From JACQRW01 sp964371935 (GTDB lineage: Bacteria > Patescibacteriota > Minisyncoccia > Sungbacterales > HO2-52-23), in NCBI GenBank assembly GCA_964371935.1, contig CAYJOT010000038.1:1-5729 (forward strand): DNA of 5,729 nt, read 5' to 3'. A model generated the notes under the pieces. That model searched no databases. It was not told the origin of the DNA and saw nothing but the letters and a program-made list of their open reading frames with translations. Position numbers and translations under genes: made by a program. Below, piece after piece: positions 1 to 5,729 of the stretch (position 1 is the stretch's first letter; every line of letters starts with the position of its first letter).

Positions 1-1
1 G

Positions 2-580
2 ATTCGGGATTTTCTCAAAAAGATTGGTTCGAACTTCCGCATTGCCGACCGCACTCTTTTTTTGGATTTCAAAAATGCCTTTAAAATTGCGGAAAAATAC
101 CATGCCGAGGCGCAACGCGCCGAGGCAACTTCTTATGATTTCGCACAAAGTGCAATCTGGCGGAGGGTGCAGGACTCGAACCTGCAAGGGCTTTCGCCCG
201 CCGGTTTTCAAGACCGGTGCATTGCCATTCTGCCAACCCTCCCAAATTTAAACAGTTGCCTACATCGGGCAGGTCCACGCGGCGCCGCCTGGTTTGGATC
301 CGCCGGGGTCGCCGATCTCGAGGGCGAGGCCGGTTTCGTAGCCGATTTTTTTGATGATATCCCCGGGCGATACTTTTGTCTCGTCCAATGTTACGTCAAG
401 GGAGCGATCCTCGTAGCGTACCACAACATTTTCAACGCCCGGGATAGAGAGCATCATGCCTTTCATGGTACCCGGTATGGACGGGCAGCCGATTCGCGAT
501 GGGTGAAGCGTAATTGTTTGCATATCTTCTTGTATCACAAACAGACCGAAATTACGAGGCCTGTTTTACGGGAAGCGTGA
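2..580 (+). CDS. Partial reading frame, probable C-terminal end of a site-specific (serine) recombinase running into a tRNA gene
   Basis: A plus-strand frame is open from the left edge, so its start lies outside the window. Up to about position 157 it looks like real protein: it begins IRDFLKKIGSNFRIADRTLF, continues with a lysine/phenylalanine-rich stretch, and ends in a charged AEAQRAEA helix made by an in-frame 8-nt repeat. A tail of the type 'FLKKIGSN.. L.D..L' resembles the ends of recombinases in Patescibacteria, which is my recollection of the family rather than a search result. No catalytic domain is in view. From 158 the frame crosses the antisense of the tRNA-Ser gene (giving the well-known WRR..DSN type artefact peptide) and then the antisense of the small HMA-like gene; the first stop is TGA at 578-580. 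Only 2-157 is likely to be meaningful protein. An unrelated gene end is the main alternative. Confidence 0.35.
   Translation: MRDFLKKIGSNFRIADRTLFLDFKNAFKIAEKYHAEAQRAEATSYDFAQSAIWRRVQDSNLQGLSPAGFQDRCIAILPTLPNLNSCLHRAGPRGAAWFGSAGVADLEGEAGFVADFFDDIPGRYFCLVQCYVKGAILVAYHNIFNARDREHHAFHGTRYGRAADSRWVKRNCLHIFLYHKQTEITRPVLREA
158..242 (-). tRNA. tRNA-Ser, anticodon UGA
   Basis: The minus strand folds into a complete class II tRNA of 85 nt including an encoded CCA (158-160). The acceptor stem is GGAGGGT paired with ACCCTCC (7 bp), with discriminator base G. The D arm has a 3-bp GCA/TGC stem. The anticodon stem is CCGGT/ACCGG with loop CTTGAAA, so the anticodon is TGA (208-210), reading UCA and other serine UCN codons. 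The long variable arm has a GGGC-GAAA-GCCC hairpin, as expected for serine tRNAs. The T arm is GCAGG-TTCGAGT-CCTGC. The gene starts 17 nt after the stop of the HMA-like gene on the same strand. I see no convincing promoter of its own, so processing from the upstream transcript is possible. Its 3' end faces the plus-strand recombinase-like frame. Confidence 0.97.
260..523 (-). CDS. Small heavy-metal-associated (HMA)-like domain protein with a degenerate metal site
   Basis: An 87-residue protein with the ferredoxin-like pattern of HMA domains (copper chaperones and N-termini of copper ATPases): a first strand QTITL, then the loop position with GCPSIPG, a helix TMKGMMLSIPGVENVVVRY, the D..V..DET strand, and VSPGDIIKKIGYETGL near the end. 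The family's metal site is CxxC; here only the first Cys is kept (Cys13) and the second is replaced by Ile, so standard copper binding looks lost. The C-terminus after a Gly/Pro linker ends WTCPM, putting a second Cys (Cys85) three residues from the end. The ATG at 523 follows AAGAAG at short spacing; a GTG at 538 in the same frame is an alternative and would add five residues. The gene lies 28 nt after the kinase and is probably cotranscribed. It could carry or sense a ligand, but its function is not known. Confidence 0.7.
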   Translation of the reverse strand: MQTITLHPSRIGCPSIPGTMKGMMLSIPGVENVVVRYEDRSLDVTLDETKVSPGDIIKKIGYETGLALEIGDPGGSKPGGAAWTCPM

Positions 581-2300
581 ATGTAAATTTACTTCCTTTC
601 CCTTCAACGCTTTCCACGAACATATCGCCGCCGTGGGTCTCAACTATGTTTTTGGCAACATAGAGGCCCAGGCCGTTGCCGGATGTCTGGAAGAGCATGG
701 CATTGCTGGCGCGGAAAAATTTGGTGAATAGGTGACGCATCTGATCTTTTGGAATGCCGATTCCGGTGTCCTCGACCTCGACGCTAACATGCGTTTTTTC
801 GTTTGCCGCGCGCAAGATGACCGAGCCGCCTGGCGAAGTATACTTGAGCGCGTTATCGAGAAGGTTATCAATGACCATGCCAATTTTTTCCGCGTCAAGG
901 AGGAGGCGCGGAAGTTTGGCCGGAACCCCGACGGATGTCGGGGGCGCCGGCTGGAAGATGAGGGTCACTGCTTTGTCGCGGGCGATCTTCTCAAAACGCG
1001 TGAGCGATTGCGCAATGATCGGCTCAAGCGACTGCAGGGTAAACGTGAATCCGAAACGACCCTCCTCAATGCGCGCCACGTTGAGTAGATCATTGATCAG
1101 CGTGATCATCTGCAGGGTGGCATGAAGCCCGTCTCGTATGTTTTTTTTCTGATCTTCGGTCAGCGGACCCATATCACCGTCCAACAGCGCATGATACGAC
1201 CAGCGAAGCCCGGTAAGCGGCGTACGTAACTGATGCGCGGCAACCGAGACGAATTCTGACTTGGTCTTATCGAGCTCAAGGAGCCGCGCATTGGCGTCTG
1301 AGAGCTCCATATCGCGGCGAACCAGCATTTTTGCGCTCTGGTCATTCTCAAGCAGAAGCTGGGTCTGCGCCTTGGTAAGCTGCTGCAGCCGGAGTGTAGT
1401 ACGAAAAATAAAAAGCAAGAGAGTGATGCCGCCGATTATCGTGCCGATGGCAATGGCTATTGCCCGACGTTCTTGTGCGAGTGCCTGTGACCTGGGCTGT
1501 TCAAAAAAAAGACTGAGGTCGGCAACCAAAATAGGTATGCCTACGGTAAAGGTGCGCTCTCCCTGCTCATTTATATATTCATCTTCGGGCGCGAGGCCGT
1601 TGGCAATGACATGCTGGCGGACTACCTTGCTCACGATTGGCCGGTCGCTAAAATCGGGGCGGCGCAGAAGCTCGCTCAAGTTCGGATGCATGATCTGATA
1701 CCCGGTTTTATCAACGACGTACACATGGCCGGCTATAGTTTTTGGCGTATAAATGGCAGCGAAAAGGTCGCGCATATTAATGTCGCCGACAATGACCTGG
1801 TCAATGTTTCCGGCGCGCGATATGGGTACTGCAAGCGTGATATAAGGTTCAAGCTCGGAGGAGACAAACACGTCTCCAAAACTGGCTGTTCCCTTCAGGG
1901 CACGGGCAACATACGATTCCGTTGAATGATCGCGAAAATCCTTCGGAGTGATAAATCTGAATCGATCAAGCAGAAATGTTTCTTTGCCGTCGCGGTTTGC
2001 CAGGCCGATACTCCGTATGGCCGGATTATGTTTTAACAAACGCTCTATGGCATTTTTTTTCCGGTTTGGCTCAAACGCTATTTCCTCTGCCGTCTTTTCC
2101 AGTTCTCTCTGCATGGTCTTGAGGGAGAAGGTAACATCAGTGCTCGCACGTTCTGCGATGACCAGCGCCAATGTGGAGACCGAGGAGCGTGTTGCTCGCA
2201 GCGTTGGAATGATCCAGATGAGATTGAGAACAATGAGAACGCCTAGGGCAAAAACAAAAAAAATTATTCTCTGTAAAAATTTAAGACGTACACCATGCAT
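552..2300 (-). CDS. Membrane-bound sensor histidine kinase with extracytoplasmic Cache-type domain
   Basis: A 582-residue transmembrane kinase. A first membrane helix (about 9-31) is followed by an extracytoplasmic sensor of about 240 residues with Cache/PAS-like landmarks: SIGLANRDGKE near 97-107, GDVFVS and ITLAVPI near 142-160, and VYVVDKTGYQIMHPN near 193-207. A second helix spans about 281-299. It is followed directly by a coiled-coil stretch (about 303-348) with no recognisable HAMP or PAS domain. The HisKA dimerisation domain carries SVAAHQLRTPL with phosphoacceptor His356. The ATP-binding domain has the N box NLLDNALKY (Asn479, Asn483), G1 DTGIGI (511-516), the F box LFTKFF (524-529) and G2 GNGLGL (541-546). 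All catalytic motifs are intact, so autophosphorylation is expected. It starts 3 nt after the substrate-binding protein's TGA, with no clear Shine-Dalgarno sequence, suggesting translational coupling. The ligand is unknown; the likely partner is the double receiver protein of the same cluster. Confidence 0.95.
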   Translation of the reverse strand: MHGVRLKFLQRIIFFVFALGVLIVLNLIWIIPTLRATRSSVSTLALVIAERASTDVTFSLKTMQRELEKTAEEIAFEPNRKKNAIERLLKHNPAIRSIGLANRDGKETFLLDRFRFITPKDFRDHSTESYVARALKGTASFGDVFVSSELEPYITLAVPISRAGNIDQVIVGDINMRDLFAAIYTPKTIAGHVYVVDKTGYQIMHPNLSELLRRPDFSDRPIVSKVVRQHVIANGLAPEDEYINEQGERTFTVGIPILVADLSLFFEQPRSQALAQERRAIAIAIGTIIGGITLLLFIFRTTLRLQQLTKAQTQLLLENDQSAKMLVRRDMELSDANARLLELDKTKSEFVSVAAHQLRTPLTGLRWSYHALLDGDMGPLTEDQKKNIRDGLHATLQMITLINDLLNVARIEEGRFGFTFTLQSLEPIIAQSLTRFEKIARDKAVTLIFQPAPPTSVGVPAKLPRLLLDAEKIGMVIDNLLDNALKYTSPGGSVILRAANEKTHVSVEVEDTGIGIPKDQMRHLFTKFFRASNAMLFQTSGNGLGLYVAKNIVETHGGDMFVESVEGKGSKFTFTLPVKQAS

Positions 2301-2303
2301 AAA

Positions 2304-3311
2304 TCAGCGGATAAGGCGTGTTGCTTTTGCGAGAAACGCCGGATCAATTTCAATACCAAGCGTCTGCGCCGTTTTGAGGTTGACGATAAGGTCAAACTCG
2401 CCGGGCAGTTCAATGGGCAGGTCAGAAGGAGCTTTGCCGCCGGCAAGGATCTTATGGGCGAGAACGGCGCCTTGCGCGCCCATCTTTTTGTAATTTGCTC
2501 CATAACTGATAAGCGCGCCATTTTCGGCATCAAATTCACTGATTCCGGAGGACGGGATTTTTTTCTCAAGTGCCAGACGTATGATTTCACTGGCTCGGGA
2601 TCCGCTGATCGTGTCACTGGCGCGGAAGAGCGCGTCACCGGCTTGGAATGCGGCCGTGGCAAGGAATGTATCAAGTTCGGCAGTGCTTGACGCATGTTTT
2701 TCTACAAGCGTGACGCCCAGGGTCTTCGCAGTTTGCCTGAATGTCTCTATCCCGGTTGTTACGGGGTCGTTCCACGGAAAGATAATCCGTTTTATCCCGG
2801 GTACGGCTTCGGTGAACAGTTCCAGACGTTTTGAAGAAACAATTTCGTTGGCCGATACTACCCCGGTAAGGTTGTTTCCGGAATTTTTAATGTCTTTCAC
2901 TAATTTTGCCCTGACCGGATCCGCGGCTATTCCAAATACTATTGGCGTGGCAATGCCCCGTTCCTCGGTGATCTCTTTTGCGGCACGGACTCCGAGAGAG
3001 CCGATCGGATATATGAGATCAAGGTGCCGATCAAAAAGCAACGCTACTTTTTTCTTTGTTTCGGCATAATCGCCTCCGATTTCAGTGATTGTATAGGTGA
3101 CATTTTTTCCTTCTTCGTAGCCCAGTTCTTTCATTTTTGCGCGGAAGCTGTTCCAGATGCCGTCAAGCGTAGGCGGGGTCCGCACTACGCCAATCGTGTA
3201 CATCTTTTTTTCCGTAGCATCGGAAGATAGGGGTTGGTTTTTTTGCCACCAAAATGCAGCTCCGCCTACGACAAGCAAGATCGCCGCGATTATTGATATT
3301 TGCTTTTTCAT
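2304..3311 (-). CDS. Membrane-anchored ABC-type substrate-binding protein (ABC_sub_bind / TrpX-like family)
   Basis: A 335-residue periplasmic-binding-protein-like fold. An N-terminal MKK plus hydrophobic helix (about 5-22) is followed by a short linker; there is no lipobox Cys, so the helix looks like an uncleaved membrane anchor or signal. The mature part begins YTIGVVRTPPTLDGIW, then has DLIYPIGSLGVRAAKE (98-113), PIVFGIAADPV (123-133), NNLTGV (146-151), ELFTEAVPGIKRI (164-176) and a strongly family-typical end: ISYGANYKKMGAQGA (268-282) and AGGKAPSDLPIE (290-301), then NLKTAQTLGI. Known members of this family bind small molecules such as tryptophan or other amino acids and normally pair with a permease and an ATPase; neither is in this window. 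I chose the ATG at 3311 because the helix starts there; the longer frame to 3407 only overlaps the FIST gene. It sits between FIST (13 nt) and the kinase (3 nt). A sensory role is inferred. Confidence 0.9.
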   Translation of the reverse strand: MKKQISIIAAILLVVGGAAFWWQKNQPLSSDATEKKMYTIGVVRTPPTLDGIWNSFRAKMKELGYEEGKNVTYTITEIGGDYAETKKKVALLFDRHLDLIYPIGSLGVRAAKEITEERGIATPIVFGIAADPVRAKLVKDIKNSGNNLTGVVSANEIVSSKRLELFTEAVPGIKRIIFPWNDPVTTGIETFRQTAKTLGVTLVEKHASSTAELDTFLATAAFQAGDALFRASDTISGSRASEIIRLALEKKIPSSGISEFDAENGALISYGANYKKMGAQGAVLAHKILAGGKAPSDLPIELPGEFDLIVNLKTAQTLGIEIDPAFLAKATRLIR

Positions 3312-3324
3312 GGTAGTGAGACGG

Positions 3325-4548
3325 CTATTCTCCGATCGCGCAAAGCACGATCGTCTCATTATAGAAGCGGGTTTTGATCTTTGCAGGATCGCGAGATTCG
3401 CCGGCAATGGGCGCCACCTCGCCGTACGTGTAGAAACCGAGGAGCGGCACGTCGTTGCCGATAATATTCATAACGGCAGTAATCTCGTCTTTGGCATTTT
3501 GCGCGAACAGTTTTTCGCGCGCAATGCAGTTGAACATGAGCAAAAATTTCGGCGTGGTCCCATCTGTCTCAAACTCCCTCATTAGTTTTCGCGCGGCCTC
3601 CTCTGCTGCCTCAACCGCGTGCTCTTTGCTGCCGATCATCAGGCGGATCTCCGATCCTTCCGGGATCTCGGCAGCACAGGTAATGGCGCCCTTTTCATCC
3701 ACGGTAATCGGGTCGCGAATCATGTATTCGTCAAGCTCCGGGACTTTAATGCCGAGCGGATAGGTGATTGCCATGCGCGCCAAGGGTTCTTTCTTGATGT
3801 CCTCAGCTCTTTCCCCGAAATAATCCTGATAGATCGAAATGGCCGGACGGTTGTCGAGTTCTTCCACTACGGCGCCGTGGGATCTCGTTACCTTCATAGG
3901 AATGCCGATTGGAAGCCAGCCGTGCCGCACGCCAATGCCGAGCGTGAACGAGCCGGAAAGACCGACACCAGCAATGGCGCCCGTGGCAACCTCGTCGTCC
4001 CTATACTGGCTTGTTTTCTGGAAGAGGAAATCGTCGCCGGCAGCTCCTCCGACAAGCGGAAAATTCGCTCCAAGCACGTCAAGCGCTCCCCGCACGATAT
4101 CTGCGCCGTTGCCGACAAGCACATCGGGCAGCATCACTAAGGTGCGCAACGGACTGTGCGAACGTCCGGCAATGTCTTTTGCGACTGCGGCCCCGGCCGC
4201 GCGCGCATCTTCCTTGATGCCCAAACCAAGGCCGTTCGTAAACGTGATGCGGTCTGACTGAATGGCCATGACCGCAACCGATTTCTGTGCTGGCCCCTCA
4301 ACCGTAATCTCGCCCGCGTCAGTGCAGCCGATCAAGGGCGCATTGCCGCTTGCGTCCCGAACGGCTCGTACCACTTCCTGCTGATCAAATGAAGCCGAAG
4401 AAAACACGAAAAGAAAATCCGGCTTACCCTCGCCTCGTGAAGATCCGGCGGAGCCGGACATGCGCTGCATGGCAAGCATGCATGCCTCGTGCCCGGCCTG
4501 GCTTGCGTCTCGCAAACTGCTTAATCCAACTCCTGCGTGTATTGCCAT
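3325..4548 (-). CDS. FIST (N and C) domain signal-sensing protein
   Basis: A 407-residue soluble protein with no signal peptide or membrane helix. It covers a whole FIST protein. The FIST N domain spans about 40-230, with FLFVFSSASFD (45-55), LIGCTDAGEI (72-81) and FPLVGGAAGDDF (163-174). The FIST C domain spans about 235-400, with AITYPLGI (260-267), IRDPITVD (277-284), FLLMFNCIAREK (335-346) and the signature LLGFYTYGEVAPI (369-381) before FYNETIVL. FIST domains are described as intracellular sensory modules, probably for small ligands such as amino acids, and are often encoded near signalling or chemotaxis genes; the ligand here is unknown. The gene starts 17 nt after the response regulator. 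The short AT-rich leader has no Shine-Dalgarno sequence. It probably gives a cytoplasmic input to the same pathway as the neighbouring kinase and binding protein. Confidence 0.95.
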   Translation of the reverse strand: MAIHAGVGLSSLRDASQAGHEACMLAMQRMSGSAGSSRGEGKPDFLFVFSSASFDQQEVVRAVRDASGNAPLIGCTDAGEITVEGPAQKSVAVMAIQSDRITFTNGLGLGIKEDARAAGAAVAKDIAGRSHSPLRTLVMLPDVLVGNGADIVRGALDVLGANFPLVGGAAGDDFLFQKTSQYRDDEVATGAIAGVGLSGSFTLGIGVRHGWLPIGIPMKVTRSHGAVVEELDNRPAISIYQDYFGERAEDIKKEPLARMAITYPLGIKVPELDEYMIRDPITVDEKGAITCAAEIPEGSEIRLMIGSKEHAVEAAEEAARKLMREFETDGTTPKFLLMFNCIAREKLFAQNAKDEITAVMNIIGNDVPLLGFYTYGEVAPIAGESRDPAKIKTRFYNETIVLCAIGE

Positions 4549-4565
4549 AATTGTTGTGTATTATG

Positions 4566-5405
4566 TTATATATGAATAAGTACTGCATCTATTTTTTCAA
4601 TGATCTCCTGGGGATTGGTATGCGCCTTGACCACATAGTCAACTGCGCCGTTGTCCATGCCGCGCTTGATCTCTTCCTGCTGGCCCAGATTCGACATAAT
4701 AATAACCGGAATCTTCTTCCAATCCATGCTCGCTTTCAATTCGTTCAGAAAAGTAAAGCCGTCAATGCCCGGAAGCACAATATCAAGCAAAATAATATCG
4801 GCGCCGTATTGTGCAAGTATACTCCGCGCCTGCGGTACGTCAAACGCTTTATACACCTCGTACCTTTGCTGTTGGAGCAATTTGCGCTCAAGTAGCTGCA
4901 CCAGCATAAGATCGTCCTCAATCAGAAGGATGCGCGCCGACCCCGCTTGTCGTGGTTTTGGGGAAGCATCGGCGAATGCTGTGACCTGTCCGCCTGGTGC
5001 GGTTGGGCGGGGAGGAGAGGAATTGGTTTGCGCCTGGTCAAAGATCTGACGGACTTTTGTGACAACATCCTGCGGATCGAAATTGACTTTGATCAAATAG
5101 TCGCGGGCGCCAAGCTCCAGCGCCCGTTGAATCTCAATGGGCTGTCCGGAATTGGAGATGATGATGAGCGGAATCCGCGGAATGAGCTTTTCATTGCGCA
5201 ACGCTTCAAGCACGCCGAATCCGTCTATGTGCGGCAGCATCATGTCCAGCAGGATCATGTCCGGATTCACGTCTTTGACGAGCGCGATACCCTTTTTCCC
5301 GTCATCGGCCGTCTGTACGGTATACCCGCTTGCCTCGAGCTTTTTGACGAGCAATTGCGCGATGATCTTCTCATCTTCGATCAAGACAATAACCTTTTGA
5401 TTCAT
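4566..5405 (-). CDS. Response regulator with two receiver (REC) domains and no output domain
   Basis: A 279-residue cytoplasmic protein made of two CheY-like receivers. REC1 (about 4-122) has the acidic pair Glu10-Asp11, phosphoacceptor Asp54 in ILLDMMLPHIDGF, switch Ser84 and Lys106. A Pro/Ser-rich linker (about 126-156) leads to REC2 (about 157-277), with Glu163-Asp164, Asp208 in ILLDIVLPGIDGF, Ser238 and Lys260. Both receivers keep all phosphorylation residues. No DNA-binding, cyclase or other effector domain follows; the protein ends just after the second receiver. It is likely the target of the kinase in the cluster, acting as a phosphate relay or through protein contacts. The start is ATG at 5405; a TTG at 5441 in frame would lie on the -35 element and add a stretch unlike the family. 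The promoter is placed so that the mRNA would start at or next to this ATG. Confidence 0.95.
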   Translation of the reverse strand: MNQKVIVLIEDEKIIAQLLVKKLEASGYTVQTADDGKKGIALVKDVNPDMILLDMMLPHIDGFGVLEALRNEKLIPRIPLIIISNSGQPIEIQRALELGARDYLIKVNFDPQDVVTKVRQIFDQAQTNSSPPRPTAPGGQVTAFADASPKPRQAGSARILLIEDDLMLVQLLERKLLQQQRYEVYKAFDVPQARSILAQYGADIILLDIVLPGIDGFTFLNELKASMDWKKIPVIIMSNLGQQEEIKRGMDNGAVDYVVKAHTNPQEIIEKIDAVLIHI

Positions 5406-5441
5406 ACCTCTATAATACCTTATGCGAGTAATGTTTTGCAA
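5406..5441 (-). promoter_or_regulatory. Sigma-70-type promoter of the response regulator, probably giving a leaderless mRNA
   Basis: On the minus strand a -35 hexamer TTGCAA (5441-5436) is separated by 18 nt from a -10 hexamer TATTAT (5417-5412). The expected start, about 7 nt beyond the -10, coincides with the ATG at 5405. The AGAGG between -10 and ATG is only 1 nt from the start codon, too close for a normal Shine-Dalgarno sequence. The promoter overlaps the end of the decayed DedA gene. It is likely the promoter of the entire signalling cluster, as I see no comparably good one further down. Confidence 0.5.
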
Positions 5442-5729
5442 TACTCAAGATCAACAGGAAGAGTACCAGACTAAATAAGAGACTTAATTCAGCAAACCTA
5501 AGGTAGTGGCGCAGTAGGGTGAGCGAGATGCTGCCGTTCCAAGCCGGTACCAGAAGAGATCGCCGATGATCACGCCGCTCAACGCTACCGCGATGACGGT
5601 CTGCAAGTTGAAAAACCCTTCGCGGCCAAGGAATGCGGCGGCAAACAAAATAGCGTCCCCTTCAAAAATCATGCCCAAAAACACGATCCCGTATCCGAGC
5701 GGTTTCCAGATGGTTAAGTAATAGAGGAG
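5410..5729 (-). pseudogene. DedA-family (SNARE-associated) membrane protein remnant, partial at the window edge, with internal deletion and frameshift
   Basis: The frame is open to the right edge, so the true start lies outside the window. The visible part is typical of the DedA N-terminal half: FLGMIFEGDAILFAAAFLG, a short polar turn with GFFNLQTV, a second membrane helix, and the family motif GDLFWYRLG. DedA proteins are inner-membrane proteins of about 200 residues thought to move lipids across the bilayer. Here the original frame ends after only about 80 visible codons, at TAA 5484-5486, with an unrelated tail. In the -1 frame the same DNA reads LRHYLRFAELSLLFSLVLFL and on to a basic end and TAG at 5410-5412, which looks like the last helix of DedA proteins. 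About 100 central residues are missing, so I read this as an internal deletion that shifted the frame. A short functional protein ending at 5484 is the alternative. Confidence 0.65.

Noticed and set aside
104..126. Direct repeat of GCCGAGGC, considered as a short repeat array or recombination site
   Set aside because: There are only two copies, 15 nt apart and in the reading frame, simply encoding AEAQRAEA in a helix.
143..153. Perfect inverted repeat GCAC-AAA-GTGC just beyond the tRNA 3' end, considered as a terminator
   Set aside because: The stem is only 4 bp with a 3-nt loop, and no run of T follows on the minus strand.
246..254. Extended -10-like TGTTTAAAT upstream of the tRNA on the minus strand
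   Set aside because: It ends only 4 nt before the mature tRNA, so the RNA start would fall inside the tRNA, and the best -35 match is weak with poor spacing.
732..1125. Plus-strand open frames across the kinase gene
   Set aside because: They are antisense shadows of the kinase ATPase domain, with no family signal and low-complexity Arg/Ser-rich composition.
2304..3407. Longer version of the substrate-binding protein starting at 3407
   Set aside because: The extra 32 residues overlap the FIST gene antisense-free but out of frame and precede a typical MKK-plus-helix start at 3311.
4570..4600. TTGAAA followed by AT-rich sequence before the FIST gene, considered as an internal promoter
   Set aside because: No good -10 hexamer sits at 16-18 nt spacing, and the bases are explained by the end of the response regulator coding sequence.
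5484..5684. Reading the right-hand gene as a complete 66-residue protein starting with GTG at 5684
   Set aside because: The frame stays open to the window edge and DedA-like sequence continues upstream, so GTG 5684 is an internal valine codon.

Overview
The window looks like part of a bacterial chromosome, most likely from the Candidate Phyla Radiation / Patescibacteria. This is inferred from protein style: a histidine kinase with an AAHQLRTPL-type phosphoacceptor box, a receiver-only response regulator of the SN-GQ-E / GA-DY-K type, and a FIST protein and an ABC_sub_bind protein side by side. UGA is used as a stop (end of the substrate-binding protein) and there is no in-frame UGA in the large genes, so the code appears standard. 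Base composition is balanced, with no obvious foreign patch inside the main genes.

Layout: almost everything lies on the minus strand and reads from high to low coordinates. At the right edge is the remainder of a DedA-family membrane protein gene (5410-5729). Its N-terminal half is recognisable, but it runs into a frameshift and lacks the middle of the family; a DedA-like last helix is found in another frame. The promoter of the next gene lies inside this decayed 3' end. Then come, tightly packed, a tandem receiver response regulator (5405-4566), a FIST sensor protein (4548-3325), a membrane-anchored ABC-type substrate-binding protein (3311-2304), a Cache-type sensor histidine kinase (2300-552), a small heavy-metal-associated-like protein (523-260) and a tRNA-Ser(UGA) gene (242-158). 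Gaps between successive genes are 17, 13, 3, 28 and 17 nt, and no terminator is visible between them, so one transcription unit is plausible.

At the left edge a plus-strand reading frame enters from outside the window. It resembles the C-terminal end of a site-specific (serine) recombinase and runs head-on into the 3' end of the tRNA gene without a stop, as expected for an element that recombines at a tRNA gene.

How the genes may work together: the substrate-binding protein has no permease or ATPase partner here and is held in the membrane by one N-terminal helix. The next gene, only 3 nt away, is a kinase with a large extracytoplasmic sensor domain. The simplest reading is a ligand-sensing pathway rather than a transporter. 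The bound ligand or the anchored binding protein would be read by the kinase, phosphate would pass to the double receiver protein, which has no DNA-binding output, and FIST would add a cytoplasmic small-molecule input. This pathway is inference; the domains themselves are clear in the sequence.
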